Part shown: piece after piece, positions 28,218 through 37,353 of the stretch
How the letters are laid out: each line of letters opens with the position of its first letter
How positions within the stretch are numbered: position 1 is the stretch's first letter
Source: Candidatus Poribacteria bacterium
Lineage (GTDB): Bacteria; Poribacteria; WGA-4E; WGA-3G
Assembly (NCBI GenBank): GCA_022394755.1
Contig: JAGFCA010000075.1
Coordinates: 30,499-94,498 of the forward strand
Length of the DNA stretch: 64,000 nucleotides
Direction: 5' to 3'
Position numbers and translations under genes: made by a program
The notes under the pieces: model-generated
The model's input: the letters and a program-made list of their open reading frames with translations, nothing else
Database searches by the model: none
Told to the model about the DNA's origin: nothing

Positions 28218-29726
28218 ATGAGTAAAAAACTCATCTTCCATTCCCTCGGTAACCTGTTAATTTGCCTTGCTGGTACGATGCTTATACCCCTAAGTATCGG
28301 TATATACTATTTTTATAATAGTAGTGAACCAAGAGAGGATATGGTTGCTTTCATTTATACTACTATAATTACGCTTTCTGTAGGGTTGATTCTACGTTTC
28401 ACTATCAGGTCAAAAGGGAAGGAACTTGGTATAAGAGAGGGGTTTGGGATTGTGGCTCTCGGTTGGGTGGTAGTTGCGCTTTTTGGGGCACTTCCATATC
28501 TATTTGCAGGTGTGTTCTCAGCTGAGAATCGGACACCAATATCAGAATTTGCTTTTTGCTATTTTGAATCGATGTCTGGATTTTCTACTACCGGAGCAAC
28601 AGTTCTTACTGAAATTGAGCATCTATCCCATGCAATGCTGTTTTGGAGAAGTTTTAGCCACTGGCTTGGTGGTATGGGAATTGTTGTACTCGCTGTTGCA
28701 ATACTTCCTATGTTGGGTGTTGGAGGGATGCAGTTATTCAGAGCTGAAGCACCTGGCCCACAAACTGACCGTTTAACCCCACGTATTACACAGACTGCCA
28801 AACTACTATGGGGAGTATACATACTTCTATCTGTCTTAGAAACCATTCTTCTCTGGTTAGGAGGGATGACACTCTTTGATTCACTTTGTCATACCTTCGG
28901 AACTATGGCAACTGGCGGATTCTCAACAAAAAACACAAGCATTTCTCATTACGATAGTGTATATATTGAAACTGTAATTATCATCTTTATGTTCTTGGCT
29001 GGAACAAATTTTGCATTACATTACAGAGCACTACGAGGTAATGTAATTAGTTATTTCAAAGACACAGAATTTCGTTTCTACTGTTATGTTATTCTAATTA
29101 GTATAATCCTTATTACCTGGAACATTGTAACATTTAACAATATTGATCAAGAAATTCCTTATGATTCAGTTTGGGATGCATTACGTTATGCATCTTTTCA
29201 AGTTCTGTCAATTATAACTACCACAGGATATGGTACAGCAGATTTTGAACTTTGGCCATACTTATCGCAATTCATTCTAATTACCTTAATGTTCTATGGT
29301 GGATGTGCTGGTTCAACCGGAGGAGGTATGAAACAACTACGTTTCCTTCTTCTGATTAAACAGAGTGGGGCAGAAATTAAACGCCTCATATTTCCACATG
29401 CTGTTCTCCCTATCCGCGTTAATGATAGAATTGTACCATCTGAAGTACTCACTCATGTGTTAGGCTTCTTCTTCTTCTTTATTGGGATATTTGCAATTGT
29501 CACATGCATCATGTCAACATTAGGATTAGATTTGATAACGGCTGCAAGTTGTACTATTGCTACAATGGGAAACATAGGTCCGGGACTTGGTGATGTTGGA
29601 CCTATAGATAATTATGCACAAATTGCTACAACTGGAAAGTTTATACTCACATTCTGTATGTTATTGGGTAGGTTAGAAATTTATACTGTTTTAATACTAT
29701 TTTCACCAAGTTTTTGGAAAAAGTAA
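28218..29726 (+). CDS. trkH: Trk-type potassium transporter pore subunit TrkH
   Basis: A 502-residue polytopic K+ transporter with the four pore-loop repeats of the Trk/Ktr/HKT superfamily: SGFSTTGATVL (P1), GTMATGGFSTKNTSI (P2), STTGYGTADF-like ITTTGYGTADFELWP (P3), and IATMGNIGPGLGDVGP (P4). The selectivity-filter glycines are present. The N-terminus (YFYNSSEPREDM) is family-like. It works with TrkA (25004). The last two bases of the stop codon overlap the pdxH start (TAATG). Confidence 0.95.
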   Translation: MSKKLIFHSLGNLLICLAGTMLIPLSIGIYYFYNSSEPREDMVAFIYTTIITLSVGLILRFTIRSKGKELGIREGFGIVALGWVVVALFGALPYLFAGVFSAENRTPISEFAFCYFESMSGFSTTGATVLTEIEHLSHAMLFWRSFSHWLGGMGIVVLAVAILPMLGVGGMQLFRAEAPGPQTDRLTPRITQTAKLLWGVYILLSVLETILLWLGGMTLFDSLCHTFGTMATGGFSTKNTSISHYDSVYIETVIIIFMFLAGTNFALHYRALRGNVISYFKDTEFRFYCYVILISIILITWNIVTFNNIDQEIPYDSVWDALRYASFQVLSIITTTGYGTADFELWPYLSQFILITLMFYGGCAGSTGGGMKQLRFLLLIKQSGAEIKRLIFPHAVLPIRVNDRIVPSEVLTHVLGFFFFFIGIFAIVTCIMSTLGLDLITAASCTIATMGNIGPGLGDVGPIDNYAQIATTGKFILTFCMLLGRLEIYTVLILFSPSFWKK

Positions 29727-30367
29727 TGAATACTAAAAAATATCGTAGAGAATATAATCCACATGGCGGATTAACTGAAGATAACGTGTCAAAAGATCCT
29801 TTTGAACAATTCCAACAATGGTTTGCTGATGTAACTGATGCAGGAATTGATCTACCTGATGCAATGACCCTTGCTACTGCAACTTTAGATGGTATACCTT
29901 CAGCAAGAATGGTTGTCCTTAGAGGTTTTGACAAAAATGGTTTCTGTTTCTATACAGATTATAATAGCCAAAAAGGAAGGGAATTAGCCAAAAATCCAAA
30001 TGCAGCCCTTGTATTTTATTGGCGAGAATTTGATCGACAAATCCGAATCAACGGTACTGTTGAAAAAATGTCCCCTACTGAATCAGATACATATTTTGCC
30101 AGTCGTCCAATTGATAGTCAACTCGCTGTCCAAACAGAACGACAAAGCATCGTCATTTCTGGACGTGAACATCTCACGACAAAATTTGAAAAAGCAAAAC
30201 TGGAATATGGAGACAATAAAATACCACGTCCGTCAAACTGGGGTGGCTATAGACTAATTCCAAATATGTTTGAATTTTGGCAGGGAAGTCCAAGTCGTCT
30301 TCATGATCGACTCAATTATGTTTTTGAAGACAACGGTAATTGGAAAATAGAAAGGTTATCACCTTGA
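29726..30367 (+). CDS. pdxH: pyridoxamine 5'-phosphate oxidase
   Basis: A 213-residue FMN-dependent enzyme that makes pyridoxal 5'-phosphate from pyridoxine/pyridoxamine phosphate. Conserved features are DPFEQFQQWFADVTDAGIDLPDAMTLATAT, PSARMVVLRGFDKNGFCFYTDY, SQKGRELAKNPNAALVFYW, RQIRINGTVEKM and the C-terminal FWQGSPSRLHDRLNY and IERLSP. ATG 29726 overlaps the trkH stop; an in-frame upstream ATG (29714) lies inside trkH. Functionally it fits the PLP-dependent gcvP nearby, but it appears to be transcribed with trkH. Confidence 0.96.
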   Translation: MNTKKYRREYNPHGGLTEDNVSKDPFEQFQQWFADVTDAGIDLPDAMTLATATLDGIPSARMVVLRGFDKNGFCFYTDYNSQKGRELAKNPNAALVFYWREFDRQIRINGTVEKMSPTESDTYFASRPIDSQLAVQTERQSIVISGREHLTTKFEKAKLEYGDNKIPRPSNWGGYRLIPNMFEFWQGSPSRLHDRLNYVFEDNGNWKIERLSP

Positions 30368-30388
30368 TATAGACATTTTTCAACCGAG

Positions 30389-30541
30389 ATGGTGATACAA
30401 ATTTTGTATTGGTTTATGCTTGTAACATTAGTTATTGGATGTGTTTCAAATGGTAATCAATTTAAACCACAAGACAAGCTTCCTGAACAGAAAACTTCAG
30501 ATACAGAAGATAATGAGGTGGAAAATGAAATTACACTATAA
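30389..30541 (+). CDS. very small lipoprotein
   Basis: A 50-codon open frame beginning ATG-GTG at 30389. It encodes MVIQILYWFMLVTLVIGCVS, a short signal sequence with lipobox LVIGC, then an acidic, Lys/Glu-rich tail ending in ENEITL. It starts 21 bases after pdxH and its 3' end overlaps the next gene by 17 bases, which supports it as a real, coupled gene even though the ribosome-binding site is weak. Function unknown. Confidence 0.55.
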   Translation: MVIQILYWFMLVTLVIGCVSNGNQFKPQDKLPEQKTSDTEDNEVENEITL

Positions 30542-30863
30542 TGAGCAGCAGGAGAATATAGAAGACGCTGATCAGTATATTGGAAAACACCTGTTGGTTG
30601 GACTTACGTATAGAGATGACAATGGAGATGTAATCAAAAGGGTGCAACTTCATGGGATTATCACACGAATTACAAAAGAAGGAATCTTTATTGAGAGGGC
30701 AGATGGAAAAGGTGAATTTACGCTACCTTCTGATCTTGAATCGTTAGAACCAACCATCCCAGGAGCTGAATATAGGTTAAATACTACCGGTGAGGTTGTT
30801 CGTGATGCTGATTATATGAGTAATTGGACGATTGATGTGCCACCAGAGGAGGATAAAGAGTAG
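30525..30863 (+). CDS. small acidic protein of unknown function
   Basis: A 112-residue soluble protein. ATG 30525 is chosen because GAGGTGG stands just upstream; longer readings add unrelated residues. The predicted beta-rich core (LLVGLTYRDDNGDVIKRVQ, HGIITRITKEGIFIERADG, FTLPSDLESLEPTIPGAEY) looks like a small barrel, followed by ADYMSNWTIDVPPEED. Related small proteins occur as uncharacterised genes in other genomes, but no function is known to me. It overlaps the 50-residue lipoprotein gene. Confidence 0.65.
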   Translation: MKLHYNEQQENIEDADQYIGKHLLVGLTYRDDNGDVIKRVQLHGIITRITKEGIFIERADGKGEFTLPSDLESLEPTIPGAEYRLNTTGEVVRDADYMSNWTIDVPPEEDKE

Positions 30864-31207
30864 TTGATATAAGGTGTGACACCATCATATAAATCGACCT
30901 TCTCATTTCCATCGATTAGAAGACATAATAAGACTTACTCTATAATTCGATACAGGACATAATCGTATTTTTTACAATTAATTCATACTTTTCTCTTAAA
31001 TAACAGAAAAATATAAAATATTTCCTGAAAAAAACTTGACACTTTATTTAAAATATGTAAAATAAATGAACAGTGTGTGATTTTCAAAGAAGATAAAACA
31101 CAAAACGACATTTACTACTGGCAGAAACAGAAATTTTAGTTGAAATGAAATTTTATTTACCTAATTTAATATGTCAGCTGCTGGAGGCTTAGAATAGATA
31201 TAAGTTT
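30864..31207. promoter_or_regulatory. upstream region of the nuo operon
   Basis: A 344-base AT-rich gap containing the nuoA promoter (31036-31063), a leader of roughly 140 bases and a CTGGAGG-like site about 20 bases before nuoA. No gene or recognisable riboswitch is seen. Confidence 0.5.
31036..31063 (+). promoter_or_regulatory. putative promoter of the nuo operon
   Basis: TTGACA (31036-31041), 16-base spacer, TAAAAT (31058-31063). It shares AAAACTTGACAC-N7-AAAATATGTAAAA with the trkH promoter region, more similarity than two unrelated sigma-70 promoters would have. Confidence 0.65.
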
Positions 31208-31576
31208 ATGCTACAAGATTATCTTCCGATAGTTTTTTTAGGGATATTTGCTGTCCTATTTGCAGCGATTAATCTCGGCCTTACCCATCTACTTGGTCCA
31301 AAACGCCCCAACCGTGTAAAACTTTCAGTATATGAATCTGGAGTACAACCGATCGGTGATGCAAGACAAAGATTCACTATTCGGTTTGACCTTATCGCTA
31401 TGCTCTTTATCATCTTTGATATTGAGGTAGTTTTTTTGTATCCATGGGCGGTTATTTTTAAAAAAATGTCTCAAACTGATGGTATGTTTTTTTTAATTGA
31501 GATGCTGGTATTTATCGGGATTCTACTTCTGGGTTACATTTACGCTTGGAAAAAAGGAGGCTTGACATGGGATTAG
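31208..31576 (+). CDS. nuoA: NADH-quinone oxidoreductase subunit A
   Basis: A 122-residue membrane subunit of complex I with three helices. The loop after helix 1 contains the family signature [20 protein letters not shown], and helix 2 contains [16 protein letters not shown] with the conserved acidic pair. It is the first gene of the long nuo locus and overlaps nuoB by 10 bases. Together with nuoJ, K and H it lines the quinone-linked proton path. Confidence 0.96.
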   Translation: MLQDYLPIVFLGIFAVLFAAINLGLTHLLGPKRPNRVKLSVYESGVQPIGDARQRFTIRFDLIAMLFIIFDIEVVFLYPWAVIFKKMSQTDGMFFLIEMLVFIGILLLGYIYAWKKGGLTWD

Positions 31577-32088
31577 CCACTGATAATATAATAAGTGGAG
31601 CAAGCACTGAACAATCTGATGGTAATATCATCACTACTACAATTGATAAAGTCGTCAATTGGGGACGGAAGAACTCATTGTGGCCTATGCCTTTCGGTAC
31701 TGCCTGTTGTGCTATTGAAATGATGGCTACCTTGGCTTCTAAATATGATCTTTCTCGGTTCGGATCTGAGGCAATTCGATTCTCTCCACGACAATCAGAT
31801 TTACTCATCGTTTCTGGTCGCATTTCTATAAAAATGATGCCTGTTCTTAAACGCATTTATGACCAAATGCCTGACCCAAAATGGGTAATCTCAATGGGGG
31901 CATGTGCCTCCTGTGGAGGGGTTTTTGATACATACACATTAATTCAAGGGGTTGATCAATTTCTACCTGTTGATGTCTATATTCCAGGATGTCCACCACG
32001 ACCAGAAGATTTAATTGATGCAGTTATGCAAGTACAAAGACAAATACAAAAAGGTGAATTACCAAAAGGTGTTGAGGCTGCACCATGA
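31567..32088 (+). CDS. nuoB: NADH-quinone oxidoreductase subunit B
   Basis: A 173-residue peripheral-arm subunit carrying Fe-S cluster N2, the final electron donor to quinone. Cysteine motifs are [27 protein letters not shown] and [15 protein letters not shown] 31567 follows AAGGAGG; an in-frame ATG at 31546 would start deeper inside nuoA. It overlaps nuoC by 4 bases. The N-terminal 15 residues (Thr/Ser/Gln-rich) are poorly conserved, as is normal. Confidence 0.97.
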   Translation: MGLATDNIISGASTEQSDGNIITTTIDKVVNWGRKNSLWPMPFGTACCAIEMMATLASKYDLSRFGSEAIRFSPRQSDLLIVSGRISIKMMPVLKRIYDQMPDPKWVISMGACASCGGVFDTYTLIQGVDQFLPVDVYIPGCPPRPEDLIDAVMQVQRQIQKGELPKGVEAAP

Positions 32089-32630
32089 CTGAAGAAAAAG
32101 AGATTACTGAAGATACTACACCATTAGTAATACAGCAACTACGAGAAAAGTTCGCTGATGGACTATTGTCTGATGCTGAAGTCAATAATGGTGTTGCTGT
32201 TGTTGTCAATAAAGACAATTTATATGCTATTTTGGAATATCTTAAAACTGATTTGGCATATTCTATGTTACTTGATATCACAGCTGTCGATAATTCAAAC
32301 TTAGAAGAGGAATTGATGAAGTATGATTATGCAAGATTCATGGTCGTATACCATCTATATACTTTTGAGGGTGAAACACCACGTATACGTATTAAAGTTC
32401 CGGTCAATGATAAAGATTTAATTGTTCCTTCTATCATAAACCTGTGGAAAGGTGCGAACTGGTTAGAGAGAGAAACCTATGACATGTTTGGAATTCAATT
32501 TGAAGGACACCCTAATTTAGAACGTATATTAATGCCGAATGAATTTGAAGGACATCCTCTGCGTAAAGATTATCCACTACGGGGTCGCGGGGAACGTGAA
32601 CGTTTCAATTTTGATAAACAGAATGCATAA
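32085..32630 (+). CDS. nuoC: NADH-quinone oxidoreductase subunit C
   Basis: A 181-residue 30-kDa subunit of the peripheral arm. Conserved motifs are [52 protein letters not shown] and [16 protein letters not shown]. It is separate from nuoD (not fused, unlike E. coli NuoCD). The 4-base ATGA overlap with nuoB indicates coupled translation. Confidence 0.96.
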   Translation: MTEEKEITEDTTPLVIQQLREKFADGLLSDAEVNNGVAVVVNKDNLYAILEYLKTDLAYSMLLDITAVDNSNLEEELMKYDYARFMVVYHLYTFEGETPRIRIKVPVNDKDLIVPSIINLWKGANWLERETYDMFGIQFEGHPNLERILMPNEFEGHPLRKDYPLRGRGERERFNFDKQNA

Positions 32631-32657
32631 CATAATATAATAAATGGAAGTTTGATT

Positions 32658-33221
32658 ATGAGATTTAATTTATATCATTTAAATGTTTTACCCTTGCTGT
32701 TTACTGGTATAATCTTTTTATTATCTGGTTGTGAAGTAATAGAAAAATCAGTTATTTCATCAAGTACATCAAAGCAAGCAATTGCAACTATTAACTCAGC
32801 GAGTGACAGCAATCTAAATGGAATAGCGACATTCACACAAGTTGGTCAGACCGTAATGTTCCGCGTAGAAATACAGAACGGTTCCCCTGGACAACATGCT
32901 GTACACATACATGAAAATGGAGATTGTAGTTCACCTGATGGAAAATCCGCAGGTGGTCATTGGAATCCTACAAACGTAGCACATGGAAAATGGGGTGAAG
33001 GTGAATTTCATCTTGGTGACATCGGGAATATAGATGTAGGAGAAGATGGTACTGGTTCTATTGAATTGAGTACAGAACTATGGGAAATTGGCACCGGTTC
33101 TATTCGAGATATTGTTGGAAAAGGCATGATCGTCCATGCAGGTACAGACGATTATACTTCTCAACCATCAGGAAATGCTGGTATACGTATTGGGTGCGGG
33201 GTTATTGAGTTGGTTGAATAG
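32658..33221 (+). CDS. sodC: Cu/Zn superoxide dismutase lipoprotein
   Basis: A 187-residue periplasmic superoxide dismutase with lipobox LLSGCE after a short signal sequence. Metal-site residues are visible: HAVHIHENGDC (two copper His), GGHWNP (bridging/zinc His), HLGDIGN (zinc His and Asp), GKGMIVHAGTDD (copper His) and GCGVIEL (disulphide Cys). It converts superoxide to peroxide outside the cytoplasm. The start is ATG 32658 with GGAAG upstream. Its position between nuoC and nuoD, 27 bases after nuoC, is unusual and suggests it protects against superoxide leaked by the respiratory chain. Confidence 0.95.
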   Translation: MRFNLYHLNVLPLLFTGIIFLLSGCEVIEKSVISSSTSKQAIATINSASDSNLNGIATFTQVGQTVMFRVEIQNGSPGQHAVHIHENGDCSSPDGKSAGGHWNPTNVAHGKWGEGEFHLGDIGNIDVGEDGTGSIELSTELWEIGTGSIRDIVGKGMIVHAGTDDYTSQPSGNAGIRIGCGVIELVE

Positions 33222-33390
33222 TACAGTTCAATAGTATTGATAATCTTATCAACAGTATAGATTGATTTGTGTATACTTGACAGATTCATTTGCAGAGAAA
33301 AATAATTTGTTTTGGTGTATAGGTTTTATTCAGAAAATTATGAATGTATAATACCTTGAGTACAGGCTTATAAGGCAAAAGGAGTAATAT
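33222..33390. promoter_or_regulatory. spacer between sodC and nuoD with possible promoter
   Basis: TTGACA at 33277-33282 with an AT-rich -10 region near 33299, and AAAGGAG before nuoD. It could give extra transcription of nuoD onward; the -10 match is weak. A small TTGATAA-TC-TTATCAA palindrome lies near 33238. Confidence 0.35.
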
Positions 33391-34587
33391 ATGCAAGGTG
33401 GGATAGAACAGTCGATGGGTGAAAAGATGGTTCTTAGTTTTGGACCACAGCACCCTGCAACCCACGGAACCCTCAGAATCGTTTTAGAACTTGACGGTGA
33501 ATCCGTTCTGAAGGCTACACCACATTTAGGATACTTGCATACTGGGTTTGAAAAACTTGGTGAAAATTTGGATTATAACCAATTCATCGTTGTCACAGAC
33601 AGGATGAATTATCTATCACCATTATCTAACAATTTCGGGTATGTACTCGCTGTTGAACAATTACTGGATATAGAAATTCCAAAACGATGTCAATACATTC
33701 GTATATTGATGGCTGAACTCTCAAGAATGGCTGACCACCTTCTATGGCTTGGAACTGCTGCATTAGATTTAGGGGCATTTTCTGTATTCCTCTACAGTTT
33801 CCGAGAACGTGAAAAGTTATATAGTATCTTTGAAAAAACCACCGGTGCACGATTGACTACAAGTTATACTCGTGTAGGCGGTGTTTTTCGTGACCTATAT
33901 GATGGGTTTGAATCCGATGTACGAGACTTCATCTCGAATTTCCCAAAAGCATTAAAAGAAACACATACATTATTAACCCGTAATCGTATATGGATGGATA
34001 GAACAAAGGGTGTAGGCGTAATCTCACCTGAAGATGCAATTAATTATGGGGTTACAGGACCATGTCTTAGAGCAACTGGCGTTGCACATGACATACGGAA
34101 AGCCGAACCTTATTCCTCCTATGATGAAATGAAATTTGAAGTACCGGTCGGTACTAATGGTGATGTGTATGATCGTTATTTAGTTCGAATGGAAGAGATG
34201 ATTCAGAGTGCTGGTATAGTTACACAAGCTTTAGATAATCTCCCTGATGGACCATTCTCAGCTGAAGATAATAAGATTACAATGCCAAATAAGTCGGATG
34301 CATATGGACATATCGAAGGATTAATACATCACTTCAAGGTTGTTATGGATGGACATGGCGTAGAAACACCTGCTGGTGATAGTTATTGTGCTACAGAATC
34401 TCCAAATGGAGAGTTAGGCTTTTATATCGTTAGTGATGGTAGTGGAACAGCCTACCGTATCAGAATTCGACCACCAAGTTTCTTCCATTTCCAAGCTTTA
34501 CCTCACATGTTAGAGGGTGGAATGGTATCAGATACAGTCGCTGTTTTGGGGAGTCTGAATATAATTGCAGGTGAATTGGACCGATAA
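33391..34587 (+). CDS. nuoD: NADH-quinone oxidoreductase subunit D
   Basis: A 398-residue 49-kDa subunit forming the quinone pocket with NuoB. Hallmarks are FGPQHPATHGTLRIVLELDGE near residue 14, PHLGYLHTGFEKLGENLDY, DRMNYLSPLSNNFGYVLAVE and the C-terminal DPRD-like ending reading IIAGELDR. AAAGGAG lies upstream of ATG 33391. It is separated from nuoE by about 3.3 kb of unrelated genes. Confidence 0.97.
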   Translation: MQGGIEQSMGEKMVLSFGPQHPATHGTLRIVLELDGESVLKATPHLGYLHTGFEKLGENLDYNQFIVVTDRMNYLSPLSNNFGYVLAVEQLLDIEIPKRCQYIRILMAELSRMADHLLWLGTAALDLGAFSVFLYSFREREKLYSIFEKTTGARLTTSYTRVGGVFRDLYDGFESDVRDFISNFPKALKETHTLLTRNRIWMDRTKGVGVISPEDAINYGVTGPCLRATGVAHDIRKAEPYSSYDEMKFEVPVGTNGDVYDRYLVRMEEMIQSAGIVTQALDNLPDGPFSAEDNKITMPNKSDAYGHIEGLIHHFKVVMDGHGVETPAGDSYCATESPNGELGFYIVSDGSGTAYRIRIRPPSFFHFQALPHMLEGGMVSDTVAVLGSLNIIAGELDR

Positions 34588-34636
34588 TTTACTACCCTAA
34601 GTTTGAAATAGAATCGTTCCTAAGAATGGTATTGAA

Positions 34637-34993
34637 ATGGCAGAATCAAAACTCACCCTTGGTGGAGTTATGCTTTTTGTAAAAGACATGAAAAATGTCA
34701 TTGCATTCTATAAAGATGTTGTTGGATTAACACCTGACGAAGATCAACCGTTTCCAGAACATCGGTTCTATCGATTTGATACGGGTGAATGTAAACTCTG
34801 TCTCCATAGTGCCAGTAAACCAAATGAGGGAAGGCAAAAGATTGTATTTCATGTTGAAAGTGTAAGTGATGTTCATCAAGGACTAAAGGAGAAGGGATTA
34901 CGGTTGAGACCTTTGGATAATGATGATGGACTCGCTTGCTTTGATATTAAAGACCCGGAGAAAAACCGAATTCAGTTTTGGGGTAAATATTAA
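34637..34993 (+). CDS. VOC (glyoxalase/bleomycin-resistance-like) family protein
   Basis: A 118-residue single-domain vicinal-oxygen-chelate protein: LGGVMLFVKDMKNVIAFYKDVVGL at the start, FYRFDTGECKLCLHSA, KIVFHVESVSDVHQGLKEKG and FDIKDPEKNRIQFWG at the end. Candidate metal ligands (a Glu near the last strand is replaced by Gln in RIQFWG) are incomplete, so it may not be a metal enzyme. It is inserted between nuoD and nuoE on the same strand. Confidence 0.8.
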   Translation: MAESKLTLGGVMLFVKDMKNVIAFYKDVVGLTPDEDQPFPEHRFYRFDTGECKLCLHSASKPNEGRQKIVFHVESVSDVHQGLKEKGLRLRPLDNDDGLACFDIKDPEKNRIQFWGKY

Positions 34994-35049
34994 GTTTTTT
35001 CCTTAAAATACATTAAATAATGGATAATTCAAGGAGTTATGGGATTAAA

Positions 35050-35253
35050 ATGAAACTGAAAGTTGTAATACACAATGCTGAAGAAGGTGGTTATTGGGCG
35101 GAAGTTCCATCTATTGTTGGCTGCGCCACTCAAGGTGACTCATTTGAAGAATTACTTGAGAATATTTATGAAGCAATTGAAGGATGTTTATCTGTTGATG
35201 TAGAATCATTTGAAATATCTGAGAATGATAGGGTAATGGAGATTGCTGTGTGA
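35050..35253 (+). CDS. hicB: HicB family antitoxin
   Basis: A 67-residue protein with the HicB fold: [24 protein letters not shown], then [19 protein letters not shown]. It neutralises HicA and represses the operon. No C-terminal DNA-binding domain follows, as in the short HicB types. The start is uncertain: ATG 35050 gives the normal N-terminus; an in-frame ATG at 35020 adds ten residues. It overlaps hicA by 4 bases (GTGA). Confidence 0.9.
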   Translation: MKLKVVIHNAEEGGYWAEVPSIVGCATQGDSFEELLENIYEAIEGCLSVDVESFEISENDRVMEIAV

Positions 35254-35444
35254 AAATAATGACCGGTAAACAGTTTTGCCGTTTATTAGAAAAGCATAAT
35301 TGGCAACTAAAGCGAATTAAAGGTAGCCATCATATTTATGCCAAAGAAGGTATTCAAAAGCGTATCTCCGTACCAGTCCATGGAAATAAAGAACTAAAAT
35401 ATGGGTTGCAGAGACATTTAATGAAAATTAGTGAAATTGAGTAA
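35250..35444 (+). CDS. hicA: HicA family toxin
   Basis: A 64-residue double-stranded-RNA-binding-like mRNA interferase. The pattern [29 protein letters not shown] contains the catalytic His in GSHH, and [20 protein letters not shown] closes the domain. GTG 35250 overlaps the hicB stop; ATG 35259 is an alternative. The order antitoxin-toxin is the reverse of the classical hicAB. This intact toxin-antitoxin pair sits inside the complex I locus. Confidence 0.9.
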   Translation: MKIMTGKQFCRLLEKHNWQLKRIKGSHHIYAKEGIQKRISVPVHGNKELKYGLQRHLMKISEIE

Positions 35445-35499
35445 AGTTAATTTTAATTAGTTTTGTACCCGTTGGTGGTGAGTTTGAAGGTAGGTAAGG

Positions 35500-36420
35500 A
35501 TGATTCTAATGTGTAAAAGTAAACAGTTTAGAATATTAATAGTTAATACTGTTTTTATTTTTTCGTTGATTTACCCGTATACGCAAGCTGTAGGACAAGT
35601 AAAAAAAGCAGATGGAATTCCTTCGGTTCATGCAACAAAAACCTTTCTCATCTATGCTAAAAAAGGAAACTTTATAGTATTTGATCATATTGGGAAAATT
35701 GTTAATAATGCAGAAACAAAAGACTTTCGCAATGGTGAACTACTGTTTATAATTACAGGTCCGAAGAGTGCAATATTTTCAACAAACACTGGTATGCAAG
35801 AGGTAGAATTCGTCAGAAACACCAATTCAGTTACATTCATTGAAACAACTCCTGCTAGAAATAAACACATTCTGGTAATTGAAGATAAATGGGATAGAAA
35901 AGAAGGAGGTTTCAATTTCATTTATACCCGAAATATTCAAGTGTTGGAAAAAACTCTGAGATCGGTTTATATAGGAATTGCGAAACCAATTTTACTTTAC
36001 AACAATTCAAGAAAACCTAATCAAGTCTATCCTACTCTTAGAGACTCTACGGCTTTTACTCTCTTTAATCTAAAAGGAAACTTCAAAACATTCGATATAG
36101 AAACTGGAAAACTTCTTAAAAACGGAAAGACAAATATGCACGACGGTGATATAATGTTTATGATAACCAGTCCCAAGAGTGCAACTATGTTTGGAAACGT
36201 TGGTTCAGCAAAAGTAGAATTATTTAAAGACGAAAATTTCTTAACTTTTATTGAAACAACCCCTCTAGGAAATAAACATATTATGCTTATTGTGAATGAG
36301 TGGGATGTAAAAGAACAAGGATTCAATTGTATTTATGTAAGGAACATTGAAGAAAGGATACTAACCAACGAACTTATGCGATCAATTTTCAAGGGTATTG
36401 CCAAACCCGTTACATATTAA
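35500..36420 (+). CDS. exported protein with internal duplication, unknown
   Basis: A 306-residue protein with an N-terminal signal sequence (hydrophobic residues about 12-30, likely cleavage near AVGQ). The mature part is two tandem copies of a domain of about 125 residues. They share TFLIYAKKGNF/AFTLFNLKGNF, DGxxxFxITxPKSA, VTFIETTPARNKHILVI/LTFIETTPLGNKHIMLI, a following EGGFNFIYTRNI/EQGFNCIYVRNI and GIAKPxxxY. No known family is recognised. It may be periplasmic or surface-exposed. It lies between hicA and another exported unknown within the nuo locus. Confidence 0.7.
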   Translation: MILMCKSKQFRILIVNTVFIFSLIYPYTQAVGQVKKADGIPSVHATKTFLIYAKKGNFIVFDHIGKIVNNAETKDFRNGELLFIITGPKSAIFSTNTGMQEVEFVRNTNSVTFIETTPARNKHILVIEDKWDRKEGGFNFIYTRNIQVLEKTLRSVYIGIAKPILLYNNSRKPNQVYPTLRDSTAFTLFNLKGNFKTFDIETGKLLKNGKTNMHDGDIMFMITSPKSATMFGNVGSAKVELFKDENFLTFIETTPLGNKHIMLIVNEWDVKEQGFNCIYVRNIEERILTNELMRSIFKGIAKPVTY

Positions 36421-36480
36421 AAGTCGAAGAGGCATATATATGTTTCTGAATTGATAGGTATTTCCAATTAGGGAAAAAGA

Positions 36481-37353
36481 ATGAAATCGATTATAATATC
36501 TCTTGTGATGATTTTGACTATAGTAGTTTCAGGTTGTACTTCTGTGATGCATTCAAGATGGGAACTTACAGCATGGAACACTCAAGGACAAGAAAACAAC
36601 GTCACGGAATTTGGCACAATTGGGGACACATTATTTGAATATGACATTATTGTGACTGATCTTAGCAAAGTTGTAAGGTCTCATACACCTCAAGGAGTGG
36701 TCACAACCAAACATCCAAAAGCACTAATTGCTGTTGCAATAAGATGTCGAAACAAGACAAATGGAACTAAAATATTGGATGCCGATCTGATTCAAATGAT
36801 AGATGCCTCAAAGACACTCGCGAAAAAATTAACTCGTGAACAAGTAATTTTCAAACTTTATGGTGGAAGAATGCATGAAACATCTCAATTAGGAATGATT
36901 GAGGAACTGAATAAACCTATACGTACAAGTCCAACTCTTTTTGGTAGTATCCTTGCTGCTTATACAGCTGCAGAGCGAACGGATGTAAGGAATTCAATTA
37001 TTAATGAAATGTATCAGAAAGAGTACTCTGCATACGATATTTTTCATCAAAGTTTTGTACCGAGTTCATTACCCAGCGGTATTTCCACCGTTTGGGTACA
37101 ATACTATCATTACACTCCTAGTCCAATAAAGATCATATTGCAAGGACAAAATGTTAATGAGGGACTTACTTTTGACACACCACCAGATGAAATCGATAGA
37201 CATCTCAATGATCTACTTACAATACCAAATCTCACACATGAAAATAGCGCTGTTTCCAAAAAAAAACGTCAATCCAATACTGAAATGGCTATTGCATTTG
37301 GAGCTGTAGCTGGCGTTGTTATCTTTGGAAGTTTACTAATCTCGATAAATTGA
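36481..37353 (+). CDS. lipoprotein of unknown function
   Basis: A 290-residue protein with signal peptide and lipobox VVSGCTS (Cys near residue 19). The mature region has no recognised domain; segments include DIIVTDLSKVVRSHTPQG and ALIAVAIRCRNKTNGTKILD, suggesting a beta-sandwich. A second hydrophobic helix at the extreme C-terminus (MAIAFGAVAGVVIFGSLLI) would re-enter the membrane, unusual for a lipoprotein. It starts 60 bases after the duplicated exported protein and could act with it. Confidence 0.7.
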   Translation: MKSIIISLVMILTIVVSGCTSVMHSRWELTAWNTQGQENNVTEFGTIGDTLFEYDIIVTDLSKVVRSHTPQGVVTTKHPKALIAVAIRCRNKTNGTKILDADLIQMIDASKTLAKKLTREQVIFKLYGGRMHETSQLGMIEELNKPIRTSPTLFGSILAAYTAAERTDVRNSIINEMYQKEYSAYDIFHQSFVPSSLPSGISTVWVQYYHYTPSPIKIILQGQNVNEGLTFDTPPDEIDRHLNDLLTIPNLTHENSAVSKKKRQSNTEMAIAFGAVAGVVIFGSLLISIN

